64,000 nucleotides of DNA, from NCBI RefSeq assembly GCF_027925245.1, contig NZ_BSDP01000001.1:3348001-3412000 (forward strand), written 5' to 3'. The notes beneath the pieces were generated by a model. It was not told where the DNA came from. It saw nothing but the letters and a program-made list of their open reading frames with translations, and searched no databases. Of the stretch, positions 49,227 through 58,709 are shown in pieces. The position numbers and the translations under genes were made by a program. Numbering within the stretch: the first letter of the stretch is position 1; each line of letters begins with the position of its first letter. Origin of the DNA: Agromyces rhizosphaerae. Its GTDB lineage: Bacteria; Actinomycetota; Actinomycetes; Actinomycetales; Microbacteriaceae.

Positions 49227-49937
49227 TCAGGCCTCGCCGAAGCCCGACTCGACGAGCTCCGCGAGCGCGTCCACCGCGGGCCGTGCCCGGTCGTCGTCGG
49301 AGGAGATGGTCACCGCGTCGCCGCGCACCGCGCCGAGCGACATGATCGCGAGCAGGCTCTTCGCGTCCTTCCCGTCGACCCGGACGTGCGCGTCGAACGT
49401 GCTCGCGAGGCGCACGAACTCCGCCGCCGGGCGCGCGTGCAGGCCCGCCTCGTTGCGCAGCGTGACCGTGCGCTCGTAGCGCACCGGGTCGGTCGCCCGT
49501 CCCGGGTCCCACTCCGCGTCGCCCGAGGTGGCCTCCTGCCCCCCGGCGGCCGTCGCCGCCGCGACCACCTCGTCGAGCGAACCACCGGTCTGTGCGACCA
49601 CCGCGGCCGCCACGCCGCCCTCGACGAGCGGGGCGTCGACCACCCGCACCCTGGCGCGCTGCTCGTCGTCGACGAAGTCGAGCGCGGTCTCGGCGGTCAG
49701 TACCGCGCTGCCGAGGTCGAAGAGCACGGCGGCTCCCCTGCCGGCGTCCGCGGCGGCGATCCCCTCCGAGACCTTCGCGAAGCTCGTGCCGATCCCGCCG
49801 TCGTCGGTGCCGCCCGCCGGCACCATCACGACGTCCTCGGCCATCTGGCGCGCGAGCTGCACGAGACCGTCGGCGATGGCCGCCGAGTGCGAGACGAAGA
49901 CGAGCCCGACCCTGGACTCGTGCGGGTCAGGTGTCAC
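49227..49937 (-). CDS. dhaM: DhaM, PTS phosphotransfer subunit of dihydroxyacetone kinase, with HPr domain
   Basis: A 236-residue protein that passes phosphate from the PTS to the ADP held by DhaL. The N-terminal EIIA-mannose-like domain (about 8-130) has the active His17 in FVSHSAAIADG. The C-terminal HPr domain (about 153-236) has His167 in GLHARPA and the regulatory Ser region KSLLAIMSLG. The fusion lets one protein relay phosphate. The GTG start overlaps the dhaL end by about 11 bases. Confidence 0.92.
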   Translation of the reverse strand: MTPDPHESRVGLVFVSHSAAIADGLVQLARQMAEDVVMVPAGGTDDGGIGTSFAKVSEGIAAADAGRGAAVLFDLGSAVLTAETALDFVDDEQRARVRVVDAPLVEGGVAAAVVAQTGGSLDEVVAAATAAGGQEATSGDAEWDPGRATDPVRYERTVTLRNEAGLHARPAAEFVRLASTFDAHVRVDGKDAKSLLAIMSLGAVRGDAVTISSDDDRARPAVDALAELVESGFGEA

Positions 49938-50583
49938 GGCGCTCCGCCGCATCCGCCGCCGCCTCGGCCGCCGCGCGCAGCACAAGCGCGCTCGACTCCG
50001 CGCCCGGGTCGCGGTGGCCCGCCGAGCGCTCGCCGAGGTAGCTCGCCCGGCCTTTGCGCGCCACGAGCGGCTCGGTGTCGGCCGCGCCCTGCTCGGCCGC
50101 ACTCGCGGCGGCCTCGAGCACGTCGCGCACATCGGACCCGGACTCCGCGGCGGCCGCCGCCGCGTCCACCGCGGGCGTCCACGCGTCGACCATGGTCTTC
50201 TCCCCGTGCTGCGCCTTGCCGCGCAGCACGATGCCGTCGCGCGCCGCGGTCAGGATCGCGACGACGTCGGCCGGCCCGAGCTCGTCGAGGCCCTGCGCCG
50301 CGCCGGAGGCCTTCAGGAACGCGGTGCCGTACAGCGGGCCGGCCGCGCCGCCGACGTTGGAGATGAGCGTGGTGGCGACGAGCATGAGCGCGTCGGCCGG
50401 GGTCGAGTCGTCGGGCAGGCCGTCGAGCGCCGCGAGCGCCGCCTGGTACCCGCGGTGCAGGTTCTCGCCGTGGTCGCCGTCGCCGATCGCGCGGTCGAGC
50501 GCCGTGAGGTCGGCCCGGTGCGCGGCGACGGCGTCGGCGCTCCTTCGGACCCAGTCCGTCGCCCAGTTGCTGTCAACGTCCAT
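49927..50583 (-). CDS. dhaL: DhaL, ADP-binding subunit of dihydroxyacetone kinase
   Basis: A 218-residue all-helical subunit that holds ADP as a coenzyme. The metal-binding aspartates are in LDRAIGDGDHGENLHRG (Asp30, Asp35, Asp37). The Gly-rich GGAAGPLYGTAF and ARKGRASYLGERSAGHRDPG segments form the nucleotide site. The enzyme makes dihydroxyacetone phosphate in the cytosol. It sits between dhaK (27 bases upstream) and dhaM (overlap). Confidence 0.95.
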   Translation of the reverse strand: MDVDSNWATDWVRRSADAVAAHRADLTALDRAIGDGDHGENLHRGYQAALAALDGLPDDSTPADALMLVATTLISNVGGAAGPLYGTAFLKASGAAQGLDELGPADVVAILTAARDGIVLRGKAQHGEKTMVDAWTPAVDAAAAAAESGSDVRDVLEAAASAAEQGAADTEPLVARKGRASYLGERSAGHRDPGAESSALVLRAAAEAAADAAERRDT

Positions 50584-50610
50584 GCCGCTCCTCGCTCTCG
50601 GTGCCCCGCA

Positions 50611-51612
50611 TCAGCGCCCCCACCGCAACGATGCGGTCTGCACGGGAGCATCCCACAACTCGATGCGCTCGTCGTCGAGGCGCAGCAGCGTCAGTGCACA
50701 ACCCTGCATCTCGAGTGCCGTGATCTGATCGCCCACGAGCGATCGAGCGACCTCGATGCCCTCCTCGGCGAGGCGCTCCGCCGCGCGCCGGTAGACGATG
50801 TACAGCTCCGACAGGGGCGTGCCGCCCATGCCGTTGGCCATGAGCAGCACGCGATCGCCCCGCTCGTACGGCAGGTCGGGCAGGATCGCGTCGAGGAGCC
50901 GGTCGACGACGCGGTCGGCGGGCTCGAGCGGAAGGGTCTCGCGGCCCGGCTCGCCGTGGATGCCGATGCCGAACTCCATCTCGTCCTCGGCCAGCGTGAA
51001 GCTCGGCTCGCCCGAGTGGGGCACGATGCACGGCGTGAGCGCGACCCCCATCGACCGCGCGTCGGCGTTGACGCCCTCGGCGATCGCCGCCACCTGCGCC
51101 AGGTCGTCGCCGCGCTCGGCCGCGGCGCCGGCGATGCGCTCGACGAGCACCGTTCCGCCCGTGCCGCGACGTCCTGCGGTGTACAGCGAGTCCTTCACCG
51201 CGACGTCGTCGTCGGTGACGACGCTGCGGACCTCGATCCCGTTCGCCGCCGCGAGGTCGGCCGCCGTCTCGAAGTTCAGCACGTCGCCCGTGTAGTTCTT
51301 CACGATGTGCAGCACCCCCGCCCCGCCGTCGACCGCCTGCGTCGCGGCGAGGATGCGGTCGGGTGTCGGCGAGGTGAACACGGCGCCGGGCACCGCGGCG
51401 TCGAGCATGCCGAACCCGACGTACCCCGCGTGCAGCGGCTCGTGCCCGCTGCCGCCGCCGCTGACGAGGCCGACCTTGCCGGCCACCGGGGCGTCCCGTC
51501 GCACGACGTACAGCGGCTCGGGCACGACGCGCACGAGGTCGGCGTGGGCGGCGGCGAACCCCGCCATCGACTCCGCGACCACGTCCTCCGGCGCGTTGAT
51601 GAGCTTCTTCAT
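50611..51612 (-). CDS. dhaK: DhaK, dihydroxyacetone-binding subunit
   Basis: A 333-residue subunit that binds dihydroxyacetone covalently. [15 protein letters not shown] (about 52-66) forms part of the substrate site. The His of [10 protein letters not shown] (near residue 217) is the hemiaminal-forming residue of the family. The first gene of dhaKLM; the ATG has a GGAGGGG site. The longer in-frame GTG start adds a sequence not found at the N-terminus of the family, which begins MKKLIN. Confidence 0.95.
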   Translation of the reverse strand: MKKLINAPEDVVAESMAGFAAAHADLVRVVPEPLYVVRRDAPVAGKVGLVSGGGSGHEPLHAGYVGFGMLDAAVPGAVFTSPTPDRILAATQAVDGGAGVLHIVKNYTGDVLNFETAADLAAANGIEVRSVVTDDDVAVKDSLYTAGRRGTGGTVLVERIAGAAAERGDDLAQVAAIAEGVNADARSMGVALTPCIVPHSGEPSFTLAEDEMEFGIGIHGEPGRETLPLEPADRVVDRLLDAILPDLPYERGDRVLLMANGMGGTPLSELYIVYRRAAERLAEEGIEVARSLVGDQITALEMQGCALTLLRLDDERIELWDAPVQTASLRWGR

Positions 51613-51666
51613 GCCCCTCCCCTCGCACGCGGGCGCCCCGTCGGCCACGATGCGGCGCCCGTGCCC

Positions 51667-51672
51667 AACCTA
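51667..51672 (-). promoter_or_regulatory. -10 box TAGGTT of dhaKLM
   Basis: TAGGTT on the minus strand, 54 bases before the dhaK ATG. The leader contains GGGCGCC and GGCGCCC arms that could pair. Confidence 0.4.
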
Positions 51673-51732
51673 CGCCGCGTGCGGGCCAAGCGGCAGCCCC
51701 GGACGGGCGCTGTCGGGCTGGTGCCCGCGTCG

Positions 51733-51738
51733 GTATCG
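51733..51738 (+). promoter_or_regulatory. -10 box TATCGT of glpK
   Basis: TATCGT lies 40 bases before the glpK ATG. It is divergent from the dhaK promoter about 60 bases away, so shared control of both units is possible. Confidence 0.4.
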
Positions 51739-51778
51739 TGGATGCCGCGCGTCGATGCGCGACCCGGGAGGCACGCTG

Positions 51779-53293
51779 ATGGGCGAGTACGTGATCGCGA
51801 TCGACCAGGGCACCACGAGCACGCGCGCGATGGTGTTCGATCACGGCGGCGGCATCGTCTCGACCGGGCAGCTCGAGCACCGGCAGATCCTCCCGCGCGC
51901 CGGCTGGGTCGAGCACGACCCGATCGAGATCTGGCGCAACACGGGCGAGGTGATCGGCCAGGCGCTCGGGAAGGCGAGCATCACGCGCCACGACATCGCG
52001 GCGATCGGCATCACCAACCAGCGCGAGACCGCTGTCGTCTGGGATCGCTCCACGGGCCTGCCCGTCTACAACGCCATCGTCTGGCAGGACACCCGCACGC
52101 AGCCCATCGTCGACCGCCTGTCGGCCGACGGAGGCCCCGGCAGGTTCGCCGAGACGACCGGCCTGCCGCTCAACACCTACTTCTCGGGGACGAAGCTCGC
52201 GTGGATCCTCGAGCACGTCGAGGGCGCCCGTGCCCGCGCCGAGGCCGGCGAGTTGCTCTTCGGCACCATCGACACCTGGCTCCTCTGGAACCTGACCGGC
52301 GGAGTGTCGGGCGGGGTGCATGCGACGGATGTCACGAACGCCAGCCGCACCCTGTTCATGGACCTCGAGACCCTGCAGTGGGACGACGAGATCCTCGCCG
52401 CGTTCGACGTGCCGCGCGCGATGCTGCCCGACATCCGCTCCTCCTCCGAGGTCTACGGCACCGCGGCACCCTCCAGCCTGCTGCGCGAGACGCCGATCGC
52501 CGGCATCCTCGGCGACCAGCAGGCGGCCACCTTCGGGCAGGCCGCATTCGACGCCGGCGAGTCGAAGAACACCTACGGCACGGGCAACTTCCTGATCGTG
52601 AACACCGGCGAGGAGATCGTCCGCTCCGACAACGGGCTCCTCACCACCGTGGGCTACCGCCTGGGCGACGGACCGGCCCACTACGCCCTGGAGGGGTCCA
52701 TCGCGGTCACCGGCTCTCTCGTGCAGTGGGTGCGCGACAACCTCGGGCTCATCTCGACCGCCGCGGAGATCGAGGAGATCGCCAAGACGGCCGACGACAA
52801 CGGCGGCGCCTACTTCGTGCCGGCCTTCTCCGGGCTCTACGCGCCCTACTGGCGGCCGGACGCCCGCGGCGCGCTCGTCGGCCTCACCCGCTTCGTGCAC
52901 AAGGGGCACCTCGCCCGCGCGGTGCTCGAGTCCACCGCGTTCCAGACCCGCGAGGTGCTCGACGCCGTGATCGCCGACACCGGCACCCCGCCGACCGAGC
53001 TGAAGGTCGACGGCGGCATGACGGCCAACGACACGCTGCTGCAGTTCCAGGCGGACATCCTGGGCATCCCCGTGGTGCGCCCGGTCGTCGCGGAGACGAC
53101 CGCGCTCGGCGCCGCCTACGCGGCCGGCCTCGCGACCGGCGTGTGGAGCGACCTCGACGAGCTCCGCGCCAACTGGAAGGAGGACCGGCGCTGGGAGCCC
53201 GACATCGACCAGGCCGAACGGGACCGCCTCATGCGCCAGTGGCGCAAGGCCGTCACGAAGACCTTCGACTGGGTCGACGAGGACGTCAGCTGA
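51779..53293 (+). CDS. glpK: Glycerol kinase GlpK
   Basis: A 504-residue FGGY kinase that makes glycerol 3-phosphate from glycerol and ATP. The phosphate-1 motif [15 protein letters not shown] is at the N-terminus. Substrate contacts are in [12 protein letters not shown] and [10 protein letters not shown], and the FGGY signature region near [17 protein letters not shown]. The adenosine motif is [27 protein letters not shown] site precedes the ATG. Head-to-head with dhaKLM, it completes a glycerol/dihydroxyacetone unit. Its end overlaps the trpD end by 8 bases. Confidence 0.96.
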   Translation: MGEYVIAIDQGTTSTRAMVFDHGGGIVSTGQLEHRQILPRAGWVEHDPIEIWRNTGEVIGQALGKASITRHDIAAIGITNQRETAVVWDRSTGLPVYNAIVWQDTRTQPIVDRLSADGGPGRFAETTGLPLNTYFSGTKLAWILEHVEGARARAEAGELLFGTIDTWLLWNLTGGVSGGVHATDVTNASRTLFMDLETLQWDDEILAAFDVPRAMLPDIRSSSEVYGTAAPSSLLRETPIAGILGDQQAATFGQAAFDAGESKNTYGTGNFLIVNTGEEIVRSDNGLLTTVGYRLGDGPAHYALEGSIAVTGSLVQWVRDNLGLISTAAEIEEIAKTADDNGGAYFVPAFSGLYAPYWRPDARGALVGLTRFVHKGHLARAVLESTAFQTREVLDAVIADTGTPPTELKVDGGMTANDTLLQFQADILGIPVVRPVVAETTALGAAYAAGLATGVWSDLDELRANWKEDRRWEPDIDQAERDRLMRQWRKAVTKTFDWVDEDVS

Positions 53294-54338
53294 CGGTCGC
53301 CGCGACCCACGCCTCGAGCTTCGCCGCCGCGGCGCCCGAGTCGATCGCCTCGGCCGCGACGGCGAGCTGCTCGCGGAACCGGTCGAGGATGGGGCGCTGC
53401 AGCTGGGAGGGATCGCGCGCGAGCTCGTACGAGACGAGCCCTGCCGCCGCGTTGAGCAGCACGATGTCACGCACCGGGCCCGCCGCGCCGGCGAAGACCT
53501 CGCGCACGACCTGCGCGTTGTGCGCCGCGTCCCCGCCGAGCAGGTCGGCGATCTGCGCGCGTGCGATGCCCAGGTCGCGCGGGTCGAGGTCGTGCTCGCG
53601 CACCGTACCGCCCGACACCTCCCAGATGTGGCTGTGACCGGTGGTCGTGAGCTCGTCGAGCCCGTCGTCGCCGCGGAACACGAGCGCCGTCGCCCCGCGC
53701 GTCTGGAAGACGCCGACGATCAACGGCACGCGGTCGAGCTGCGCGACGCCCACGGCGGAGGCCTCGGCGCGCGCCGGGTTGCAGAGCGGGCCGAGGATGT
53801 TGAACACGGTCGGGATGCCGAGGTCGGCACGGGTCGGACCCGCGTGACGGAACCCCGGGTGGAAGGCCGCCGCGTAGACGAAGGTGATGCCGACCTCGTC
53901 GAGCACGGCCGAGACGCGCGCGGGCTCGATGCCGAGGTCGACGCCGAGCGCGGCCAGCACGTCGGAGGAGCCCGAGGCCGAGCTCGCGGCGCGGTTGCCG
54001 TGCTTGACGACGGGTACGCCGGATGCCGCCGCGACGATCGAGGCCATGGTCGACACGTTCACCGTGCCGACGCGGTCGCCGCCCGTGCCCACGATGTCGA
54101 GCGCCATCGGGTCGACGTCGAGCGCGACGGCGTGCTCGAGGATCGCGTCGCGGAACCCGACCACCTCGTCGACCGTCTCGCCCTTGGCGCGCAGCGCGAC
54201 CAGGAAGGCCGCCAGCTGCGCGGGGCTCGCGGAGCCGGTCATCACCTGCTCCATGCACCATGCCGCCTCGGCGACGCTCAGGTCCTCGCGGTCGAGGAGG
54301 GCGGTCAGGACCGACGGCCAGGTGGGGGTCTCGGGCAT
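53286..54338 (-). CDS. trpD: Anthranilate phosphoribosyltransferase TrpD
   Basis: A 350-residue enzyme that joins anthranilate to phosphoribosyl pyrophosphate in tryptophan synthesis. The PRPP-binding [14 protein letters not shown], the [15 protein letters not shown] stretch and [29 protein letters not shown] are diagnostic. It stands apart from other trp genes, next to the respiratory cluster, a placement common in actinobacteria. The ATG lies 6 bases after a TAGGAT box. Confidence 0.96.
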   Translation of the reverse strand: MPETPTWPSVLTALLDREDLSVAEAAWCMEQVMTGSASPAQLAAFLVALRAKGETVDEVVGFRDAILEHAVALDVDPMALDIVGTGGDRVGTVNVSTMASIVAAASGVPVVKHGNRAASSASGSSDVLAALGVDLGIEPARVSAVLDEVGITFVYAAAFHPGFRHAGPTRADLGIPTVFNILGPLCNPARAEASAVGVAQLDRVPLIVGVFQTRGATALVFRGDDGLDELTTTGHSHIWEVSGGTVREHDLDPRDLGIARAQIADLLGGDAAHNAQVVREVFAGAAGPVRDIVLLNAAAGLVSYELARDPSQLQRPILDRFREQLAVAAEAIDSGAAAAKLEAWVAATVS

Positions 54339-54344
54339 GCCACG

Positions 54345-54350
54345 ATCCTA
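54345..54350 (-). promoter_or_regulatory. -10 box TAGGAT, leaderless start of trpD
   Basis: TAGGAT on the minus strand, 6 bases before ATG 54338. Confidence 0.55.
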
Positions 54351-54372
54351 GCCAGACCCGATTCCCTGCGGA

Positions 54373-54391
54373 TTCACGGGCCGTTCACGGG
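54373..54391. repeat. Direct repeat TTCACGGG in trpD/ctaE divergent region
   Basis: Two TTCACGGG copies with starts 11 bases apart, one helical turn, lie just upstream of the expected trpD -35 position. They could be a regulator site; no regulator is identified. Confidence 0.35.
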
Positions 54392-54466
54392 TGATAACGA
54401 GGGTCGCTCCCATCCGTTTCCGAGACACGTACGGCACCCTGCTCAAAACCGGCCTGAGAAATCGGC

Positions 54467-54472
54467 CATAAT
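54467..54472 (+). promoter_or_regulatory. -10 box CATAAT, leaderless start of ctaE
   Basis: CATAAT is followed by 7 bases and GTG 54480. The in-frame ATG at 54471 overlaps the box and would lie upstream of the transcript start. Confidence 0.55.
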
Positions 54473-54479
54473 GGGGAGC

Positions 54480-55115
54480 GTGACGAGCTCCTCAATCGCC
54501 CCTGCGGCCACATCGCCCGTGATCAACAGGCCCAACACCGTCGCGGTGGGCACGATCGTCTGGCTGGGCAGCGAGGTGATGTTCTTCGCCGGCCTGTTCG
54601 CGATCTACTTCACCCTGCGCTCGACCTCGCCGGAACTGTGGAACTTCGAGGCCGGACGCCTGAACGTCCCGTACGCGGCCATCAACACCGCGATCCTGGT
54701 CGCCTCGTCCTTCACCGCGCAGTTCGGCGTGTTCGCTGCGGAGAAGTTCCAGCCGCGACGCACCGGCGGGCCCTTCAACCTCATGAAGTGGGGTCTCGTC
54801 GAGTGGTTCCTGCTGAGCTACGTGCTCGGCGCGATCTTCGTCGCCGGCCAGGTGCTCGAGTACGCCACGCTCGTGTCCGAGGGCATCGCGCTCGACTCGA
54901 ACGCCTACGGCTCGGCCTTCTACCTGACCACCGGCTTCCACGCGCTCCACGTGACCGGCGGCCTCATCGCCATGCTCCTCGTGGTCGGCCGTGCCTACGC
55001 GGTCTCGCACTTCGGCCACAAGGAGGCGACCAGCGCGATCGTCGTGTCGTACTACTGGCACTTCGTCGACGTCGTCTGGATCGGCCTGTTCTTCGTCATC
55101 TACGTCCTCAAATGA
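54480..55115 (+). CDS. ctaE: Cytochrome c oxidase subunit III CtaE
   Basis: A 211-residue membrane subunit of the aa3 oxidase with five helices, the actinobacterial form lacking the first two helices of longer homologues. [20 protein letters not shown] and [12 protein letters not shown] with [14 protein letters not shown] are family hallmarks. It begins the ctaE-qcrCAB operon, which encodes parts of the bcc-aa3 supercomplex. The GTG start follows the leaderless promoter. Confidence 0.95.
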   Translation: MTSSSIAPAATSPVINRPNTVAVGTIVWLGSEVMFFAGLFAIYFTLRSTSPELWNFEAGRLNVPYAAINTAILVASSFTAQFGVFAAEKFQPRRTGGPFNLMKWGLVEWFLLSYVLGAIFVAGQVLEYATLVSEGIALDSNAYGSAFYLTTGFHALHVTGGLIAMLLVVGRAYAVSHFGHKEATSAIVVSYYWHFVDVVWIGLFFVIYVLK

Positions 55116-55165
55116 CGCACCGGGAGCCCACGAACATCCGCATGCACCGCAACAGGAAGAGAACG

Positions 55166-55957
55166 ATGACCAGCTCGAAGCGTCGGACGGGACGACGTTC
55201 CCCGCTCGCCACCGTGGCGCTCCTCGCCCTCGGGCTCGTGTTCACCGGCGGCGCGTACGCCGCCTTCAGCACGGGCACCGCGCAGGCCGAGGTCGACGCG
55301 ACCTCGCAGCAGACGATCGAGGAGGGCAAGAAGCTCTTCCAGGCCAACTGCGCCACCTGCCACGGCCTGGATGGCGAGGGCGCCGAGGCCGGTCCGAGCC
55401 TCATCGGCGTCGGCGCGGCAGCGGTCGACTTCCAGGTCGGCACGGGCCGAATGCCCATGCAGATGCAGGGCCCGCAGGCCGAGCAGAAGCCGGTGCAGTT
55501 CACCGATGAGCAGACCAAGCAGCTCGCCTACTACGTGGCGTCACTCGGACCGGGCCCGGACATCCCGGCGGACCACCTCGTCAACGGCGGCGGCGACGCG
55601 GCGAACGGTGCCGAGCTCTTCCGCATCAACTGCGCGATGTGCCACAACGTGGCCGGTGCCGGCGGCGCGCTCACCGAGGGCAAGTACGCTCCCGCGCTGA
55701 ACGACGTCTCGGGCGTCCACATCTACGAGGCGATGGTCACGGGCCCGCAGAACATGCCGGTGTTCAACGACCTGAACATCACCCCCGAGGACAAGCGCGA
55801 CATCATCACCTACCTGCAGTACATCCAGGACAACCGCTCCCCCGGCGGATTCGAGCTCGGCTCGCTCGGCCCGGTGTCCGAGGGCCTCTTCATCTGGATC
55901 TTCGGTCTCGGCGCGATCGTCGCGATCACGGTGTGGATCACGGCGAAGTCGAACTAG
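55166..55957 (+). CDS. qcrC: Cytochrome bc1 diheme cytochrome c subunit QcrC
   Basis: A 263-residue membrane-anchored diheme cytochrome c. An N-terminal helix (about 15-33) is followed by two c-type domains with heme motifs CATCH (62-66) and CAMCH (156-160). A C-terminal helix (about 240-258) is the second anchor. It replaces both cytochrome c1 and soluble cytochrome c in actinobacteria, moving electrons from the bcc complex to CtaC. ATG 55166 has a GGAAGAG site 3 bases upstream; ATG 55142 is an alternative. Confidence 0.95.
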   Translation: MTSSKRRTGRRSPLATVALLALGLVFTGGAYAAFSTGTAQAEVDATSQQTIEEGKKLFQANCATCHGLDGEGAEAGPSLIGVGAAAVDFQVGTGRMPMQMQGPQAEQKPVQFTDEQTKQLAYYVASLGPGPDIPADHLVNGGGDAANGAELFRINCAMCHNVAGAGGALTEGKYAPALNDVSGVHIYEAMVTGPQNMPVFNDLNITPEDKRDIITYLQYIQDNRSPGGFELGSLGPVSEGLFIWIFGLGAIVAITVWITAKSN

Positions 55958-55993
55958 GCGCACGGGCTACGAGGAAGCGTAAGAAGGAGAACC

Positions 55994-57070
55994 ATGGCAC
56001 AGGACGACAACGACGGTACTGAAATCGTCGCTGCCGGCTCGTCATCGCACGGGCAGGAGGTCGCCGCCTCCCCCGGGACCGCAGTGATCCCTGCGGACGG
56101 ATTCGAGAACCCCGGATTCCCCGAGCACCGCAAGCGCGTCACCGACCTCGACCCGAAGAAGGCGAAGTCGGCGGAGCGCGGCGTCTACACGCTGTTCTAC
56201 CTCTCGATCGTCGGCAGCGTCTGGGCGATCGCGGCGTACATGCTGTTCCCGATGGAGTCGGGAGACGTGTTCGACGTCCGGCTCAACAACCTGTTCTTCG
56301 GGCTCGGCGTGGCGCTCGCACTGCTCGCCATCGGCTTCGGCGCGGTGCACTGGGCCAAGGCGCTCATGCACGACGTCGAGCTGGCCGACGAGCGTCACCC
56401 CGTCCGCGGCAGCGAGGAGACCCGTGCCGCCGCGGTCAAGGTGTTCCAGGACGCCGACCAGGAGTCCGGCTTCACGCGCCGTTCGGCGATCCGCAACAGC
56501 CTCATCGGTGCGCTGGTCGTGTTCCCGCTTCCCGCCGTCGTGCTGTTCCGCGGGTTCGCCCCGCAGGACCAGAACCCGGTCGAGCTGCTCAGCCACACCA
56601 TGTGGGCCGAGGGCACGCGCCTCACGCTCGACCCCTCCGGCGTGCCCATCAAGGCGTCGGACGTCACGATCGGCAGCGCCTTCCACGTGATCCCCGAGGG
56701 CCTCAACGAGCTCGAGCACCACAAGCTCGAGGAGAAGGCCAAGGCCGCCGTGCTCCTCATGCGCCTGAACCCGGAGGAGCTCAACGAGACGGCCGACCGT
56801 GCCGACTGGTCGTACCAGGGCATCGTCGCGTACTCCAAGATCTGCACGCACGTCGGATGCCCCGTGGCTCTGTACGAGCAGCACACGCACCACCTGCTCT
56901 GCCCCTGCCACCAGTCGCAGTTCGACGTCGCGAACCACTGCGAGGTCATCTTCGGCCCGGCGAAGCGGCCGCTCCCCCAGCTGCCGATCGCAGTCGATGA
57001 CGAGGGCTACCTCGTCGCGCAGAGCGACTTCACCGAACCCGTCGGCCCGAGCTTCTGGGAGCGTCATTGA
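55994..57070 (+). CDS. qcrA: Cytochrome bc1 Rieske iron-sulfur subunit QcrA
   Basis: A 358-residue subunit with an N-terminal cytoplasmic region, three membrane helices (about 65-85, 98-120 and 168-187) and a Rieske domain facing outward. The 2Fe-2S ligands are in CTHVGC (Cys284, His286) and CPCH (Cys303, His306), with the disulfide Cys289 and Cys305 present. The three-helix form is typical of actinobacteria. An AGAAGGAGAA ribosome site precedes the ATG. Confidence 0.96.
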   Translation: MAQDDNDGTEIVAAGSSSHGQEVAASPGTAVIPADGFENPGFPEHRKRVTDLDPKKAKSAERGVYTLFYLSIVGSVWAIAAYMLFPMESGDVFDVRLNNLFFGLGVALALLAIGFGAVHWAKALMHDVELADERHPVRGSEETRAAAVKVFQDADQESGFTRRSAIRNSLIGALVVFPLPAVVLFRGFAPQDQNPVELLSHTMWAEGTRLTLDPSGVPIKASDVTIGSAFHVIPEGLNELEHHKLEEKAKAAVLLMRLNPEELNETADRADWSYQGIVAYSKICTHVGCPVALYEQHTHHLLCPCHQSQFDVANHCEVIFGPAKRPLPQLPIAVDDEGYLVAQSDFTEPVGPSFWERH

Positions 57071-58683
57071 GCACCGCAGTCCCGACCACCAGCGCCCCCG
57101 CCAAGCGGAAGGGCGGCTTCACGGCCGCCGCTTCGAACTACATCGATGAGCGCACGAGCATCTCGACCGTCGTCAAGGAGCTCGGCCGCAAGGCCTTCCC
57201 CGACCACTGGTCGTTCCTGCTCGGCGAGATCGCGCTGTTCAGCTTCGTCGTCGTGCTCATCACGGGCACGTTCCTGACGTTCTTCTTCCAGGCCTCGATG
57301 GCCGAGGTGCACTACGAGGGCTCGTACGTGCCCCTCAAGGGCATCGAGATGTCGGTCGCGATGGCGTCGACCCTCGACATCTCATTCGACCTGCGCGGCG
57401 GCCTGTTCGTGCGCCAGATGCACCACTGGGCGGCCCTGCTGTTCGTGGCGGCCATCGGCCTGCACATGCTGCGCATCTTCTTCACCGGTGCGTTCCGCAA
57501 GCCGCGCGAGCTCAACTGGGTCATCGGCTTCGTGCTCTTCGTGCTCGCGATGGGCGAGGGCTTCACCGGCTACTCACTCCCCGACGACCTCCTCTCGGGC
57601 AACGGCCTCCGCATCATCGACGGCATGATCAAGGGCATGCCGGTGATCGGCACCTGGACCTCGTTCCTGCTGTTCGGCGGCGAGTTCCCGGGTACCGCGA
57701 TCGTCGGGCGCCTCTACACGCTCCACATCCTGCTGCTGCCCGCAATCATCGTCGCGCTGATCGCGGTGCACCTGCTGTTCGTGGTCGTGCACAAGCACAC
57801 GCAGTACGCCGCGCCGGGCAAGACGCCGCTCAACGCGGTCGGTCCGCCCGTCATGCCCGTGTACGCGGCCAAGGCCGGTGGCTTCTTCTTCATCGTCTTC
57901 GGCGTGCTCGCACTCATCTCGTCGCTGTTCACGATCAACCCGATCTGGAACTACGGCCCGTACGACCCGTCGCCGGTGTCGGCCGGTACGCAGCCCGACT
58001 GGTACATCGGCTTCGCCGACGGCGCGCTGCGCCTCATCCCGCCGGGGTGGGAGTTCGTCTGGCTCGAGCGCACGTGGTCGTTCAACATCCTCGTGCCGCT
58101 CGTGGGGCTGCTGGTCTTCCTGGGCCTCGTGTTCATCTACCCGTTCATCGAGGCGTGGGTCACGGGCGACAAGCGCGAGCACCACATCGCCGACCGTCCG
58201 CGCAACGCGCCGACGCGCACCGCGATCGGTGCCGCGGGTGTCACGTTCTACGCCGGCCTCTGGGCCGCGGCGAGCTCGGACCTCATCGCGACGCACTTCA
58301 AGCTCACGATGGAGGGGGTCATCCATTCGCTCCAGGCGGTGGTCATCCTCGGGCCGTTCCTCGCGTACTTCATCACGAAGCGCGTCTGCATCGCCCTGCA
58401 GAAGAAGGACCGCGAGGTCGTGCTGCACGGCTACGAGTCGGGCCGCATCGTGAAGCTGCCCGGCGGCGAGTTCATCGAGGTGCACCAGCCCCTCGACGAG
58501 TACGACCGCTGGCGCCTCGTGAGCTACGAGAGCTATGCACCGCTCATGATCCGTCCCGACGCGCAGGGCAAGATCTCGGTGTGGCAGAAGATGCGCGCAG
58601 GCGTCTCGCGGTGGTTCTTCGAGGACCGCATCGCGCCCGTCACCCGCGGCGAGCTCGAGGCATCGCACTCGGACCACCACTGA
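57067..58683 (+). CDS. qcrB: Cytochrome bc1 cytochrome b subunit QcrB
   Basis: A 538-residue membrane subunit that oxidises menaquinol. Heme-ligand histidines lie in the second and fourth helices (MHHWAALLFVAAIGLHMLR; GRLYTLHILLLPAIIVALIAVHLLF). The quinol-site motif is the PDWY region (QPDWYIGFADGALRL), and GFTGYSLPDDLLSG is the actinobacterial variant of the Qo loop. The C-terminal extension of about 120 residues is cytoplasmic. The start is TTG, overlapping the qcrA stop (TTGA). This subunit is the target of bcc inhibitors in mycobacteria. Confidence 0.96.
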   Translation: MSTAVPTTSAPAKRKGGFTAAASNYIDERTSISTVVKELGRKAFPDHWSFLLGEIALFSFVVVLITGTFLTFFFQASMAEVHYEGSYVPLKGIEMSVAMASTLDISFDLRGGLFVRQMHHWAALLFVAAIGLHMLRIFFTGAFRKPRELNWVIGFVLFVLAMGEGFTGYSLPDDLLSGNGLRIIDGMIKGMPVIGTWTSFLLFGGEFPGTAIVGRLYTLHILLLPAIIVALIAVHLLFVVVHKHTQYAAPGKTPLNAVGPPVMPVYAAKAGGFFFIVFGVLALISSLFTINPIWNYGPYDPSPVSAGTQPDWYIGFADGALRLIPPGWEFVWLERTWSFNILVPLVGLLVFLGLVFIYPFIEAWVTGDKREHHIADRPRNAPTRTAIGAAGVTFYAGLWAAASSDLIATHFKLTMEGVIHSLQAVVILGPFLAYFITKRVCIALQKKDREVVLHGYESGRIVKLPGGEFIEVHQPLDEYDRWRLVSYESYAPLMIRPDAQGKISVWQKMRAGVSRWFFEDRIAPVTRGELEASHSDHH

Positions 58684-58709
58684 CGCAACCGCCTCGGATC
58701 GGGCACCGC

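Noticed and set aside
49528..53637. A 1369-codon plus-strand frame across dhaM to trpD
   Set aside because: It is antisense to dhaLKM and out of frame with glpK; the composition is typical of GC-rich shadow frames.
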